From Chloridium humicola (Eukaryota > Ascomycota > Sordariomycetes > Chaetosphaeriales > Chaetosphaeriaceae), in NCBI GenBank assembly GCA_027569505.1, contig JAPDFF010000029.1, positions 241,701 to 305,700 on the forward strand: a stretch of DNA of 64,000 bases, in the 5' to 3' direction. Each line of letters opens with the position of its first letter. Within the stretch, counting starts at the first letter, position 1. Shown here piece after piece: positions 20,348 to 30,866 of this stretch. A program made the translations under genes and the position numbers. The notes under the pieces are model-generated. The model searched no databases, had not been told where the DNA came from, and saw only the letters and a list, made by a program, of their open reading frames with translations.

Positions 20348-21976
20348 TTACTCCCGTCCCTCCACTCCCGTTTTCTCGTCTGTCACAAGTTCCCGCTGGA
20401 ACGCGTCAATCTCGGTCGTGTGGAACCTGCGTGCGTTCACACCGTGCTCAAAGAGAACATCCAGCTCAGAAAAGCTCCGTCCCTTGGTCTCTGGGAGGCG
20501 GAAATATGACCAAGTCAACATAGTCAAGTTGAACGCCGACCAGATGAAGCCGCCTTTGCCGCGCAAGTTCCAAGCGGTCGGGTTCAGGATGGGTGGGTTG
20601 AGAAAGTTGGCGACGAGACTGGCGATATTGTATGCGTTGCGCGCCAAAACAACCGTCTTGATTCGCAAACGGGTGGAAGGGATCTCGGCAACAAGGCAGT
20701 AGCCCACGGGGCCGACAGTCAGATCGTAGGCGGCGACGAAGACCATCATCAGGGAGCCAGAGGCCCAACCGATAGCCTCGACTGGCGCCGGGATGCCCAT
20801 GAAGCCAATGGCCATAAGGATGGTCAACATGATGGCGAGGCCAGCGAGGTAGAGCGTGCGCCGCCCAACGCGCGACACAATGTACCAGGCAGTCATTGTT
20901 CCGGCCAGAGCGAGCCCGTTCAGACCGAGGCCAAAGTCGAAGGAGCGCGCAGGATCGAAGCCGGCCTGTTGGAGGAAGTAGGTGACATTTCCACCAAACC
21001 AGATACCGCAGAAGACCTGGGTGACCCACACGGCACAGGCAATTTCGGTGCGGCGGAGATTGGGGCCCTTGAAACAGTCGAGGTACGAAGTCCCTTCTTG
21101 CATCTGCTTCTCCAAGCGATCCGTGTAGTCGATCAGGGCCAGCGTTCGGTCGATGTCTTCTTCGGTCGCCATCTTGCTTGCTAGTCGCCGCAGGGATTTG
21201 CGAGCGTCATCCATCCGTCCCTTCCGGACGAGCCAAGTCGGGCTCTCTGGCGCAAACAGAACCATGAGAATGATGGGGGGCGGAAACACCCATTGGATCG
21301 AATATGGGATCCTCCAGGCCCAGTCGTCTGTACGGCTCAGCAAGCCGCGAAGGACGCCCGCGCTGATGAGTTGTCCGATGACCCAGCACATGTTGACAAA
21401 CGTGGTCAGGATCGGTCGCAGAGGGATGGGTGTTACATCGGCGGCGTAGGTTGTCGTCAGGGTCTGGAACGCGCCCCAAGGGACACCGCAAAGAATTCCG
21501 CCGGCGAGGAGCATCCCAATGTTGGTAGCGAAGAAGAAGAGAAAGATCAAGCCGATGAGGCTAGCGAGGGCTCCGATGATGGTCTTTTTGTAACCAAACC
21601 GATCGGCAACGAGGCCCGCAATCATCAGACCCAGAATCTGGCCGACTTGGGTGCCGTTCTGAAGACCGGACATCCAGCTGGCGGTGAGCTGATAGTCGCC
21701 GTTGTCTAGGCGAACGCCGAACCTTTTGCGAAACTGAGGCAAGGCAAAGAAGTTGCCGGTGAGCGAGGTGTCGTAGCCCTCCATAACGAGGCAGAGGGAG
21801 AGGGCCATGGAGAAGCAGATGGCTGTTGGATAGGTCTTGACGGCCTGCCAAATACCCATCTCTTTCTCCCGGGCGGTGGCCGCCTCGGCGGCGCGGACCA
21901 TGTCATCGATCTGCGAGGTGCTCGGCATGTTGCGCAAGCTGACCTCAGGGGGGTCACCCTTTGGTTGGGACGACAT
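20348..21976 (-). CDS. Alpha-glucoside:H+ symporter, MFS sugar porter (MAL permease type)
   Basis: 542 residues, intronless. The ATG at 21976 (MSSQPKGDPPEVSL) is preferred to an upstream in-frame ATG at 22033 because a cytoplasmic hydrophilic N-terminus is usual. Twelve hydrophobic segments are visible. Family signatures are the VMEGYDTSLTG start of TM1, LVADRFGYKKT between TM2 and TM3, FAPESPTWLVRKGR before the central loop, VSRVGRRTLYLAG, and RLPETKGRSFSELDVLFE at the end. These match fungal maltose/alpha-glucoside permeases of the plasma membrane rather than hexose carriers. It is divergent from the GH31 gene, giving an uptake-then-hydrolysis unit. The precise sugar is not determinable. 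Confidence 0.92.
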   Translation of the reverse strand: MSSQPKGDPPEVSLRNMPSTSQIDDMVRAAEAATAREKEMGIWQAVKTYPTAICFSMALSLCLVMEGYDTSLTGNFFALPQFRKRFGVRLDNGDYQLTASWMSGLQNGTQVGQILGLMIAGLVADRFGYKKTIIGALASLIGLIFLFFFATNIGMLLAGGILCGVPWGAFQTLTTTYAADVTPIPLRPILTTFVNMCWVIGQLISAGVLRGLLSRTDDWAWRIPYSIQWVFPPPIILMVLFAPESPTWLVRKGRMDDARKSLRRLASKMATEEDIDRTLALIDYTDRLEKQMQEGTSYLDCFKGPNLRRTEIACAVWVTQVFCGIWFGGNVTYFLQQAGFDPARSFDFGLGLNGLALAGTMTAWYIVSRVGRRTLYLAGLAIMLTILMAIGFMGIPAPVEAIGWASGSLMMVFVAAYDLTVGPVGYCLVAEIPSTRLRIKTVVLARNAYNIASLVANFLNPPILNPTAWNLRGKGGFIWSAFNLTMLTWSYFRLPETKGRSFSELDVLFEHGVNARRFHTTEIDAFQRELVTDEKTGVEGRE

Positions 21977-23647
21977 GGTGAAAGAGGAGGCAAGGAGTAA
22001 GGAGTTCGGCTGGAAACTTTTGAGAATGAGCACAGTCTGACAGTCGGATGCGTTGAAGATTTGAGCTCGGGGGTGGTGAGGGGGATACGGGACTTACATA
22101 TAGTTTGCAGCAAAGCCTGGGTCCGGTCTGAACTAAAGGGCAACGAGAACTTCGCTCTCATGAATCTCGTCGCACTTGGGATCATGTCACCGTTGACACG
22201 TCCAGCCTGGGTCGAGTCCAAGGGTCGAGGAAGCCGAAATCATCCAACTCCAGAGCTCGGAGCGAATGGGCACTCGAGAAGCGACGCCTCCTCGCCCTGA
22301 CGGCGCCATCGTTGACGACCATCGGTTGTGGTGTGTTGAGAAGAACTCTGAAGAAACTTCCGCTTAATTATTTCGCCTAAAATTTACCCGTGGCCTGAGC
22401 CAGACTCTGAACCAACTTCTCCACCGACACCGACGCTCGACCAACCAGACAACAGAGACCCTGCAAATTGGTCACACCCGGGCTTGTTTCATTGGCTCGA
22501 TGGCCCCAGCCAGCTTCCTGATCCACGAGAGGATTTTCCCCGCATATTCGCGTGCGCTGCCGGTGTGGTTAAATTGTGGGGTTCAAACCCGGGGAAACAG
22601 AACGGGACGCTTCCATTCATCATGTGAACCCGAGACAACAAGAACGAGGCGTGGGCCGAGCCAGGTCTCCGTGGGTCACAAGAGCCGTAACGGCATGGAA
22701 CATGGGATGGCATGGCGTTTGCGTGCAAAAGACGGACGCTTTAGTGAACTGAAAGTCTGGGACACGCCACTCGAGCCACTCCAAAGGGAGGCATCCCGGG
22801 CCTTGAACCACGTACTCCATATGTCTGTGACCTGAACAGTAATTCCGGACGCGATAGTGTGCATGGCAATGCGCCGTTAAATTCCCCGTTTATGACCGAG
22901 CAATGATCGCACCTTCAGGCGGAATTGCTCTGCTACGTAGTTTGAAGTTTTGTCTCAGTTCAAGCTGCGATGGGTTGGCTCTGAGGTGGACTGGCACTCA
23001 GCAAAACAGGAAGAGGACATGTCCATAGAGATGGCCCGGGGGTTAGCTTCGGATGACTGACAACTCACGCCAGAGTGCCTCGATACCTAAAGACTGAGTT
23101 CAAACTGGTAACCCGGTGGGAGCACTCGGGGCTCAAGACTTCGGTGACTCGGACCCCTGGTCCTCGGGCTTGTGAGAGCCCCACTTGCTGGCTGCGTCAA
23201 CCTATTAAAAGCATTGCCGAACATTTTACCCCTTGGCGCCGATTTTGAACTTCAACTGCCGATCAATTGACATCAACCACATTTGACCCGAACCTGGGAC
23301 TTCTCCTCACTAGACACGGGTGTTGTGACCCTCCATGAGTTTTAGCGAGCAGTTTTACCGCGGCTGATCATGAGCCATGGTTTCCACCAGGGCCCTTGGG
23401 CCGGGTCATGCAAATATCTCGTGAGTGGACTCTGGGGCCATGGCTAACGTTCGTGCTGCCGTGCAACATTGTTCTGCTCCAGGCTTTTGTCATCTAAGAT
23501 TCGGGGCGGAGGCAGTCCGACATGCATGCGTCTTGGCGCTTGGGTTTCAGATCGCAATTTCTACAAGAGCACTGCTCGGCGAACTGTCTGAGTGAGGGAG
23601 GCCGCAATCTTCATTCCACGCCGTCAACCCATTCATTGCCCATCAGG
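21977..23647. promoter_or_regulatory. 1.67-kb bidirectional region between permease and GH31 gene
   Basis: The permease (minus) and the alpha-glucosidase (plus) start at its two ends, so it must hold both promoters. CGG half-sites typical of Zn2Cys6 binding occur; one spaced direct pair is CGG-N5-CGG at 23142-23152. An AATTGTGGGGTTCAAACCCGGGG stretch near 22573 contains a partial inverted repeat. No ORF with domain features is seen. Assignment of any site to a specific regulator is speculative. Confidence 0.45.
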
Positions 23648-26041
23648 ATGGCCAGCTACGCCTTCACCAATGACCCGGCTCCAAACCCGGCCGCGGTTGT
23701 ACAAGGAGACCACTACCGCTTCACCCTCATCAACGACACGGTCTTACGATATGAATGGGCCGAGGATGGTCTGTTTGAGGATCGTCCCTCGACGTTTGCC
23801 ATCAGCAGACGGTTCCCCGCCCCGGTTTTCGAGGTCACCGACACCACCGACCAGCTCGACATTAGGACGCCTTCGTTCCACGTCACCTACAACAAGAAGC
23901 GTTTTGACCGGCACGGCCTCGTCGTCAGTTTTAGCAACAAGAACACGGTTTGGGGTGCCGACTGGAGATTTGGAGAAGAGGTTCCGCACAATCTCGGTGG
24001 CACGGCGAGAACCATCGACAACGTCGACGGGCGCTGCGAGCTCGGACCTGGCATCCTTTCCAAATCCGGCTATTCCGTGCTTGATGACAGCACCTCGATG
24101 CTGTTTGATGCCGGCGGTTTCGTGGCCCCTCGGCGCCCCGGAGACCGGATTGACGGTTATCTCTTCTGCTACAGCCACGACTACAAGCGTGCGATGGAGT
24201 CCTTCTTCGCCATCTCGGGCAAGCAGCCGCTTCTGCCGCGGTGGGCTCTGGGCAACTGGTGGAGCCGGTACTTTGCATACACGGACGAGCAGTACCTGAA
24301 TCTCATAGACAAGTTTGCGGACCAGTCAGTTCCCTTGTCTGTGGCCGTGCTCGACATGGACTGGCATCAAGTCAAGGGCGACCACATCCCACACGCCGGC
24401 TGGACGGGATACACCTGGAACAGGGAACTTTTCAAAGATCCGAGGGCCTTCACTCGCGCCCTGCACGACAGAAAACTCAAGATCACCCTCAACGACCATC
24501 CACACGCCGGCATCCATCATCACGAAGACTCATACGAAGCAATGGCCCACGAGTTGGGTCACGACATCTCAGCACATGCACCAATCCTCTTCAACCCTGT
24601 TGACCCTAAATTCATGCACGCATACCTCAACACCCTGCACCGCGCTCTGGAGCAAGACGGCTGCGACTTTTGGTGGATCGACTGGCAACAAGGTCCATAC
24701 TCCCGGATCCCCGGCATTGACCCCCTGTGGATACTGAACCACTTTCATTTCCTGGACAGCGTCCAGCAGCAGGGCCAGGGCAGAGGGCTCATCTTCTCGC
24801 GATTCGCGGGTCCTGGATCCCATCGTTACCCGGTCGGGTTCTCAGGCGACAGTATCGTGTCTTGGGCCTCCCTTGAGTTCCAGCCCGAGTTCACTGCCAC
24901 AGCGTCAAACGTTGGTTACGGATGGTGGAGCCACGATATCGGCGGACACATGTGCGGGACTCGTGACGACGAGCTTGCAACTCGTTGGTTGCAGTTCGGT
25001 GTCTTCTCGCCCATCATGCGCCTCCATTCCTCTTGCGGCCCCTTCATGTCCAAGGAACCGTGGCTGTACCGACCAGAGTTCGCGGCCGTGATGCAGAACT
25101 TTTTGCGGTTCCGACATCGCCTGCTCCCCTACCTGTATTCGATGAACGTCCTCTCGGCGCAGCAAGATGAGCCGATCGTGCAGCCTCTGTACTGGAAGTT
25201 CCCATCGCGGGATGAGGCGTACCAGAAGCCCAACCAGTACTACTTTGGCTCGAGCCTCGTTGCAGCTCCTGTTGTCAAGAAGAGTGATGTGAGGACAAAC
25301 CGCGCCGCAGTCGACGTTTGGGTGCCTCCTGGCCGTCATGTCGACGTCTTGACGGGGTTTGTGTACGATGGGGATCGGGTCATCAGGATGTACCGAAGCA
25401 TCCAGGGCTTTCCCCTCCTATCATCTGAAGGTGCTATCATTCCGCTTGATCAGAATCTGGCACCCGGAAATGGATGCTTGAATCCTTCTGGTTACGAGGT
25501 TCTGGTTGTCGTGGGCAGTGACGGTGGCTTTGTTGTCCGAGAGAACCAGCAAGATGATGAAGCTCCCGCGGAGAACAGCGGCCTTCGAGAGATTCGCCTC
25601 GACTACAGCCAATCTCGCGGGCGGTTGACGTTTATCTCATCAGCGAAGGACTGGACGTTGAGGTTTCTGTCGTTCATGGCCCTTCCACCCTCGTTGGTTG
25701 TGTCAGCCGACGGGGTTGCCATCACAGATGTCGACCTAGCAGTTGAAGATGACGGCCACTTTCCGGGCCTGGTTATCCGCATTCCCAAGCTCTCTAGCAG
25801 CAATGCCACCGTCGCCATTGATCTGGGCGAGAACCCGCAACTGAGCAGCGTAGACATTACAGCACGAGTTCAGGGCTTTTTGATGGATTTCCAGATGGAC
25901 ATGGGGCTCAAAGAGAAGATATGGTCGGTGATTCAGTCGTCGCGGCCGACTGCGGTCAAGATCGGGCAGCTGGAGACCATGGGCTTGGGAGAAGACTTAC
26001 TTGGCCCAGTGATGGAGCTTCTTCTTGCTGATAGCCGGTAG
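23648..26041 (+). CDS. GH31 alpha-glucosidase, probably intracellular
   Basis: 797 residues, intronless, from the ATG at 23648 (AGGATGGCC); an earlier in-frame ATG at 23522 adds 42 unconserved-looking residues. The GH31 core is clear: RWALGNWWSRY, VLDMDWHQV, FWWIDWQQG with nucleophile Asp345, and GFSGDSIVSW with the acid/base Asp401, then YGWWSHDIGGH and the RLHSSCGPF/RHRLLPYLYS blocks. No signal peptide or TM is present, so it probably cleaves imported alpha-glucosides in the cytosol. Divergent partner is the MAL-type permease, and Zn2Cys6 genes lie on both outer sides. Substrate preference (maltose, isomaltose, nigerose or other) cannot be read from sequence. Confidence 0.93.
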   Translation: MASYAFTNDPAPNPAAVVQGDHYRFTLINDTVLRYEWAEDGLFEDRPSTFAISRRFPAPVFEVTDTTDQLDIRTPSFHVTYNKKRFDRHGLVVSFSNKNTVWGADWRFGEEVPHNLGGTARTIDNVDGRCELGPGILSKSGYSVLDDSTSMLFDAGGFVAPRRPGDRIDGYLFCYSHDYKRAMESFFAISGKQPLLPRWALGNWWSRYFAYTDEQYLNLIDKFADQSVPLSVAVLDMDWHQVKGDHIPHAGWTGYTWNRELFKDPRAFTRALHDRKLKITLNDHPHAGIHHHEDSYEAMAHELGHDISAHAPILFNPVDPKFMHAYLNTLHRALEQDGCDFWWIDWQQGPYSRIPGIDPLWILNHFHFLDSVQQQGQGRGLIFSRFAGPGSHRYPVGFSGDSIVSWASLEFQPEFTATASNVGYGWWSHDIGGHMCGTRDDELATRWLQFGVFSPIMRLHSSCGPFMSKEPWLYRPEFAAVMQNFLRFRHRLLPYLYSMNVLSAQQDEPIVQPLYWKFPSRDEAYQKPNQYYFGSSLVAAPVVKKSDVRTNRAAVDVWVPPGRHVDVLTGFVYDGDRVIRMYRSIQGFPLLSSEGAIIPLDQNLAPGNGCLNPSGYEVLVVVGSDGGFVVRENQQDDEAPAENSGLREIRLDYSQSRGRLTFISSAKDWTLRFLSFMALPPSLVVSADGVAITDVDLAVEDDGHFPGLVIRIPKLSSSNATVAIDLGENPQLSSVDITARVQGFLMDFQMDMGLKEKIWSVIQSSRPTAVKIGQLETMGLGEDLLGPVMELLLADSR

Positions 26042-26150
26042 CAGTGTTGGTAGAAGTGCCTTAATCTATTCAACCTTCCGGCGTCCTGTTGTTCTTTAAG
26101 CCCTCGTTAACCATACGTTCTAATGAAAAATTGGCGCAATTTACTTCCAT

Positions 26151-28316
26151 CTAACAAGCTCCCTTTCCCTTTTTCTCTCCTCTCGCTCTCAAAACCGCCC
26201 TCGCAGCCAACCGCGCAAGCTCAGCAACAAAATCATCAACCATCTTCAAGTGTGTCATTTCGTCTGGCGCCAGGCGTTGCAAGCGCATCTGCTTAATGAG
26301 CAGTGGCACTGACTGCAGCAGATCTACATCGGCGTCCGCATGCGGGCTCAAAGGACTGTAGATAATATTGCAGAAGATCGTCCAGCTCGCCGCCATCGGG
26401 TAGAATACTGCCATCCTGTTTCAATCCTTAGCATTATGTGGTTCACATGCGACGGAAAACGCACCAGAAGACCTCCCCCATCAGATTGAAGACGATAGCG
26501 CGAAGGTACAACAGCGAGGATCGACTCGCCTCGACCGCCAACGCCATGCTCGAACTCACACCATCTGTGTCATAGCTCCCATGGCTTGTCGCAGATCGGC
26601 ACCTCCCTGTCGCCTCGTGTATCGTGGCTACCAGGTGGCGATATTGAAAGTGGACCATGATCCTCTCCATTTTGCGCAGCTCAGAAAGCGATGGCTCGAG
26701 AGGAACTTCTCGCAAGGACAGTGAAGGACGAAAGTCAGGTGGCAGCGACAGTCTCCACGCCTCCAGTTCGTCGTCGAGCTGCCGAATGTCTCGGAGAAGT
26801 TCTGCGGCAGTCTTTCGCAGCGCCCGTGTTGAATAAAGCAGCGTGTATGTCTTGGCCTTGATCATGTCCAGCCGCACATCGCCGGGCAGCAACGGAGGGG
26901 CGGTGTCGTCGAGCAATGAGACGTCAAGCTCCGCTCTGTCGTCCATGTATTTCATGTCCAGGTACCCGGGTATCGGCGTGAGGTCGCAGTCGTCATCGTT
27001 GACGGACGGTGGCTGTCCGGTGCGGAGGGAGGTCTCCTTGTCAGTGCAATAGATCATCCAGAAGAGTTTCCTGAGCTGATGCTTTGTCCGCCAGGCAACA
27101 TCAGCCTCCTCGTGGGCCGCGAGAGGGGGGACAACAACCGTGTTGGCGCCGAGGGTGAACATCATGCGTGCGGCGAGGGAGTGGAAAACAGCACCCTTTT
27201 GCAGTTGGCCGAGCAAGAGGTGATACAGCCCCTACCAGTGCGCAGTCAGTACCGGGTTCGGAATGGACAAGACTCGGGTTTTCAGACTAGACTCACGAGC
27301 ATAAAAGAGGTCTGCAACCCATCGAGAGATGTCTCGTGAAGGACCTGGGGAAGCAGGCACTGTGCTTGGAGTGCGCATTCCTCACTATCAAGCCCCGGCA
27401 TGGACTTGGGATTGAGGTGGTGGAGCGACAGGAGGGCCAGAAACGCAAAGATGCATGAGCGGGCAGCCGCGGACTTGAGAGAGCACTGCGCTGTCTTGTC
27501 GTAGGCCAAGTCTACAGTCTGACGAAAAAGGGTTGCGTCGATCAGGGGCCAAATCCTCTTGAAAGCATGGGTGGAAAAGATTTCAAGGCAATCTTCAACG
27601 ATCGTCCTGTCAGGTAATTCCATTGTTGAAGTCAGATGAACCGTGTTTGCGCACAGGAAGGCTGAGTGTACACGATGCCGTATGCTGGAGGCCGGTATTG
27701 GCGCGAGAGCCTGGAAAGGCGTGCTCTCGCCAGTCCGCGAAGCAATCCACCTTTGGCCTTCTGTGGAGAGAAAGGGGAAACCGTGTTGGGAGCTGATGTC
27801 TCCGAGATGACGCCCGGAAAAATGGAGTTTGCCGAAGACAGGACCTAGCAAGGACGTTGAAGCAACTGGATTAAGATCAGGGGTGGCGTTTGCGGTGGCC
27901 GTGAGAGTCGTGTCTCTTGAGAAAGATGGGGTAGGAGAGACGTTGCAGTTTAGTGTTGTTGATAGACCCGCCAGGCTCTGGGGAGAAGGAATGCCACTCT
28001 CAACGGGGTCCGGATCTGGCGCTCGCTTAGACACCCGGATAGACCTTGAGAAGTTGCATATGTCAGTCAGCCAACACCACCGACACCCACACCCCGTCAG
28101 CCCACCTACTTCCTTGCTTTGCCCCTCTTTCGAGTAGAGATTGGTCGGTTGAAAGTACAAGCAAGATCATGATGGCGGCACCAGTCGCAGGGCGGGAGAA
28201 TCCCGTCGCATTGAATCTGCAACTGTGGTTAGTTCCACGTTCTGAGAATCTGTTACGAGAGACCGAGGGCAGCATGCCTTCCGCTGGAAGCAAGAGTCGC
28301 ATGCCCTCTTCCTCAT
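26151..28316 (-). CDS. Zn(II)2Cys6 transcription factor 2, 4 introns including a probable GC-AG intron
   Basis: Model complement(join(26151-26415, 26465-27231, 27297-28044, 28110-28216, 28278-28316)), 641 residues. Exon 1 gives MRKRACDSCFQRK and exon 2 continues IQCDGILPPCDWCRHHDLAC, together a perfect CX2CX6CX6CX2CX6C cluster. The 61-nt intron between them starts AAG/GCATGC and ends TTGCAG with CTAAC before the acceptor, so its donor would be GC rather than GT. The remaining introns are 65, 65 and 49 nt with GT-AG ends. The fungal-specific TF domain covers about 210-520, including RMMFTLGAN, KLFWMIYCTDKETSLRTGQPPS and the later GEVFW/MAVFYPMAASW join. It lies tail-to-tail with the GH31 gene and head-to-head with the MDR gene. 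Confidence 0.85.
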
Positions 28317-28923
28317 CTTGCTGCTGTTTACCGATAGTCCGTCTGATTCATTGACCCGTAGTGCGTGAACCGAAGGATCATGAGCAACCGCAGTCCAGCC
28401 GGCCGCGTGGATGAGGACATGTCGACGCCGGGGACCTATTTGACTGCTTTGTCAGCGGAGCAAACAGCATCTGCGAACGTCAAAGGTCTCCGAGCCAATC
28501 GGGGGAAAGGACGCTGGTTATTTAAGCGGGATGACACGCAAGCGGTTCAAATTAGGAGTTGGGGGCCATGCTTCCCGCCCCTTGGAGACACACGTCTTGC
28601 CCCAAAGGGTAAAATTCCCTCTGATGCAACCTTTCAGCCTGGGAAAGACTGGATTTCGCCAGTGACCGAACCTTTTGCCCCAAGGGCCGCGTGGACCTGC
28701 AACAGTGTTATTGAGATGACTGGCTTGGTTACCAAAGCGGCGAGCAATTCTGGAAACAACAATAATGTGCCAACAATGGGACAGCCTACGGGAATGAACT
28801 GCGCTGCCTCGTGCAAGGTCCTGGTTCCTGTATTTAAAGAGTACTGTTTCTCTCGGTGCTTTCCTCTCGGTTCTTCAAGTTCGCATCAAACACGCCAACC
28901 TCGTCCATACTCTGCAGAGCAAC
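28317..28923. promoter_or_regulatory. Divergent promoter region, regulator 2 and MDR enzyme
   Basis: 607 bp between the two start codons. A TATA-like TATTTAAA at 28831-28838 lies about 90 bp before the MDR ATG, followed by a C/T-rich stretch typical of fungal transcription starts. No other gene is recognised. Confidence 0.5.
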
Positions 28924-29964
28924 ATGCCAAATCTGCTCGCTCAAACCCTTTCCAAAGTATCACGAACAGCAGTCACCCTCAACCGCCAACCCAAAGCCGC
29001 ATTCCACCACTTCCGATCCCTCGAGATGAAAGTCGCACACGTTACATCATGGGGATCAGCCCCTGAGTACACCTCTGCGCCAAACTTGCCCGCGCCGTCA
29101 CCCACCCAGCTCCAAGTCAAGGTCCTGGCTGTTGCTGTTCCGCCGCTGGTGCGAGGCCGAGCCCTCCGCAAGCATCCCAGCGCCAAGGGCGCGTCCCTGC
29201 CCTTCGACCCCAGCGTTGATGGTGTCGTCCAAGACGAGATGACGGGCGACCTCTACTATGCCGGCCCTATGGCAGCCTCCCTTTTTGCCGAGCGCGCCAA
29301 TATTGAGCGTCAACAGCTTGTCAAACTGGCGCCAGGCTCGGATCCCATTGCGGTCGCTACCCTCGTCAACCCTGTGGGCAGTAGCTGGATGGCCCTCCGC
29401 TGTCGTGCCCTCCCGGGTAGCTACCAGGGCGCCACAGTCCTTGTACTTGGTGCTACCAGCACCAGCGGCCGGGCTGCCATTACTGTGGCTCGCTCCCTGG
29501 GCGCCAGTCGGATCATCGGCATGTCACGCAGCATGGACACTCTCGCGGCCGTTGAGGACCTCGATGCCCGAGTTGTCTTGCATGAGCCCTACACCTTGCC
29601 TCCCGACATCGGCCCTGTGCACATCATCCTCGACTTCGTTGGCGGCCAAGCTGCTGTTGGCGTTTTGCAGGCGGCAGAGTTTGAGCCTGGCAGGGATCTG
29701 CAGTACATCCACGTCGGCGACCTCGCCGGCGAGGACAATATTGGATTGCCCGCCCGCTTGCTTAACTCCAAGCCCATTCGCATCACCGGTTCTGGCATGG
29801 GTGCCTGGGGGAAAATGGATGTGAAGAAGGAAATTGGCGGGTTGTTGGCTGCCGTGGTCAAGATGCCGAGGCCCCAGGATGTTGTCACCGTCTCTCTTGC
29901 GGATATCCAGTCAGTTTGGGACAAAGAGGCGGCCAAGGCGAAGAGGCTTGTGTTGGTGCCTTAG
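28924..29964 (+). CDS. Quinone-oxidoreductase-like MDR dehydrogenase
   Basis: 346 residues, intronless. The first 34 residues are basic and could be a mitochondrial presequence; the ATG at 29026 (MKVAHVTSWG) is the alternative start and matches the usual family length. The enzyme has the GroES-like N-terminal half and the Rossmann half with VLVLGATSTSGRAAITVARS, a nucleotide-binding motif of NADPH-dependent zinc-independent MDR members. The catalytic-zinc Cys/His ligands of alcohol dehydrogenases are absent. Probable activity is NADPH-dependent reduction of a quinone or enone. Whether it belongs to the alpha-glucoside cluster is uncertain; it shares a promoter region with regulator 2. Confidence 0.85.
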   Translation: MPNLLAQTLSKVSRTAVTLNRQPKAAFHHFRSLEMKVAHVTSWGSAPEYTSAPNLPAPSPTQLQVKVLAVAVPPLVRGRALRKHPSAKGASLPFDPSVDGVVQDEMTGDLYYAGPMAASLFAERANIERQQLVKLAPGSDPIAVATLVNPVGSSWMALRCRALPGSYQGATVLVLGATSTSGRAAITVARSLGASRIIGMSRSMDTLAAVEDLDARVVLHEPYTLPPDIGPVHIILDFVGGQAAVGVLQAAEFEPGRDLQYIHVGDLAGEDNIGLPARLLNSKPIRITGSGMGAWGKMDVKKEIGGLLAAVVKMPRPQDVVTVSLADIQSVWDKEAAKAKRLVLVP

Positions 29965-30866
29965 CTGTGTTTTTTCATGAATTGTCACTTATCTAGAATC
30001 GGACATCCACTCTCTAAACTGTATTTTTCTTCTGAGTGTTTATTTTCCCACCGAGACTGAGACCTTAACATGGCGGCCCTCAGATTCCGGGGACCCTAGA
30101 CCCCAATGAACACAATTGTACTCCGCTATGGGAAAATTAGAACTGGCCCATTGTTGAATACCATTTTCTCAAGCTATCGCATAACTTTCTCCCATCTGCC
30201 CTCCAGAGGACTGGTCCAGGATCTCTATTACCTTGGAACCTTGCTCATCCAGCACTACGTGGTGGGAAAAGGGTGTCTGAATGAACATGGACTATAGAAG
30301 GGTTGCATTATTGGGGCCCAAGAACGGGGAGGATGGTGCGCATCATAGTTAACTCCCTCTTCGCTACCCGGGCCGTCCGGCAGCCAAAACGCACTCTCTT
30401 TGATAGGGCTTGTCCGAAGCACGAAACTGAGCCATCGAGGCCGGGTAATGCTTCTAGGCAAGTCAAATCCCACGGGAATTGGAAGTTGCAAAGTCTGTCC
30501 AAGAATTCGCCCTCGACGGAACAAAGTAACGTCCAAGCATAGTGTAAAGAAGGAAAGAAGGGAGAAGAATACTAAAAAAGGAAAAGAAAGAAAGGGGGAA
30601 AAGGAAGGAAGAAGGCAAAAACAGAAAAGAAAAAGGGAAAGGAAGGAAAAAGAAAGGAAAGAAAGAGAAGGAGAAAAAAAGAGTTCAAGGAAGAAAAGTA
30701 CTGTGTAGGAGAGGGACAGTCAGGGACTTGAACAACTTGCAAATCTAATCAACAAAACAGGCTGCAACAACGGGAAGGACTTTGTGGGGATGGAATGGAC
30801 ATGTCTATAGTCTAAATATGTATATACAAAGCGTGACCTCGTTCCTAGTTCGTGGCTCTACTCCTG
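29965..30866. other. Convergent intergenic region
   Basis: 902 bp between the MDR stop and the stop of the rhodopsin-type gene. Apart from the polypurine tract listed separately, only short frames without features occur. Confidence 0.45.
30545..30710 (+). repeat. Polypurine (GA/AAG) tract of about 165 bp
   Basis: The plus strand is almost wholly A and G from about 30545 to 30700 (runs such as GGAAAGAAGGGAGAAG and GGAAAGGAAGGAAAAAG). It lies about 160 bp downstream of the minus-strand rhodopsin-type gene, whose transcript would carry the pyrimidine strand. Such tracts can form triplex or nucleosome-depleted DNA. Confidence 0.75.

Noticed and set aside
23142..23152. CGG-N5-CGG as a definite regulator binding site
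   Set aside because: One short motif in 1.67 kb is expected by chance and no binding specificity of the two regulators is known; kept only as a note.
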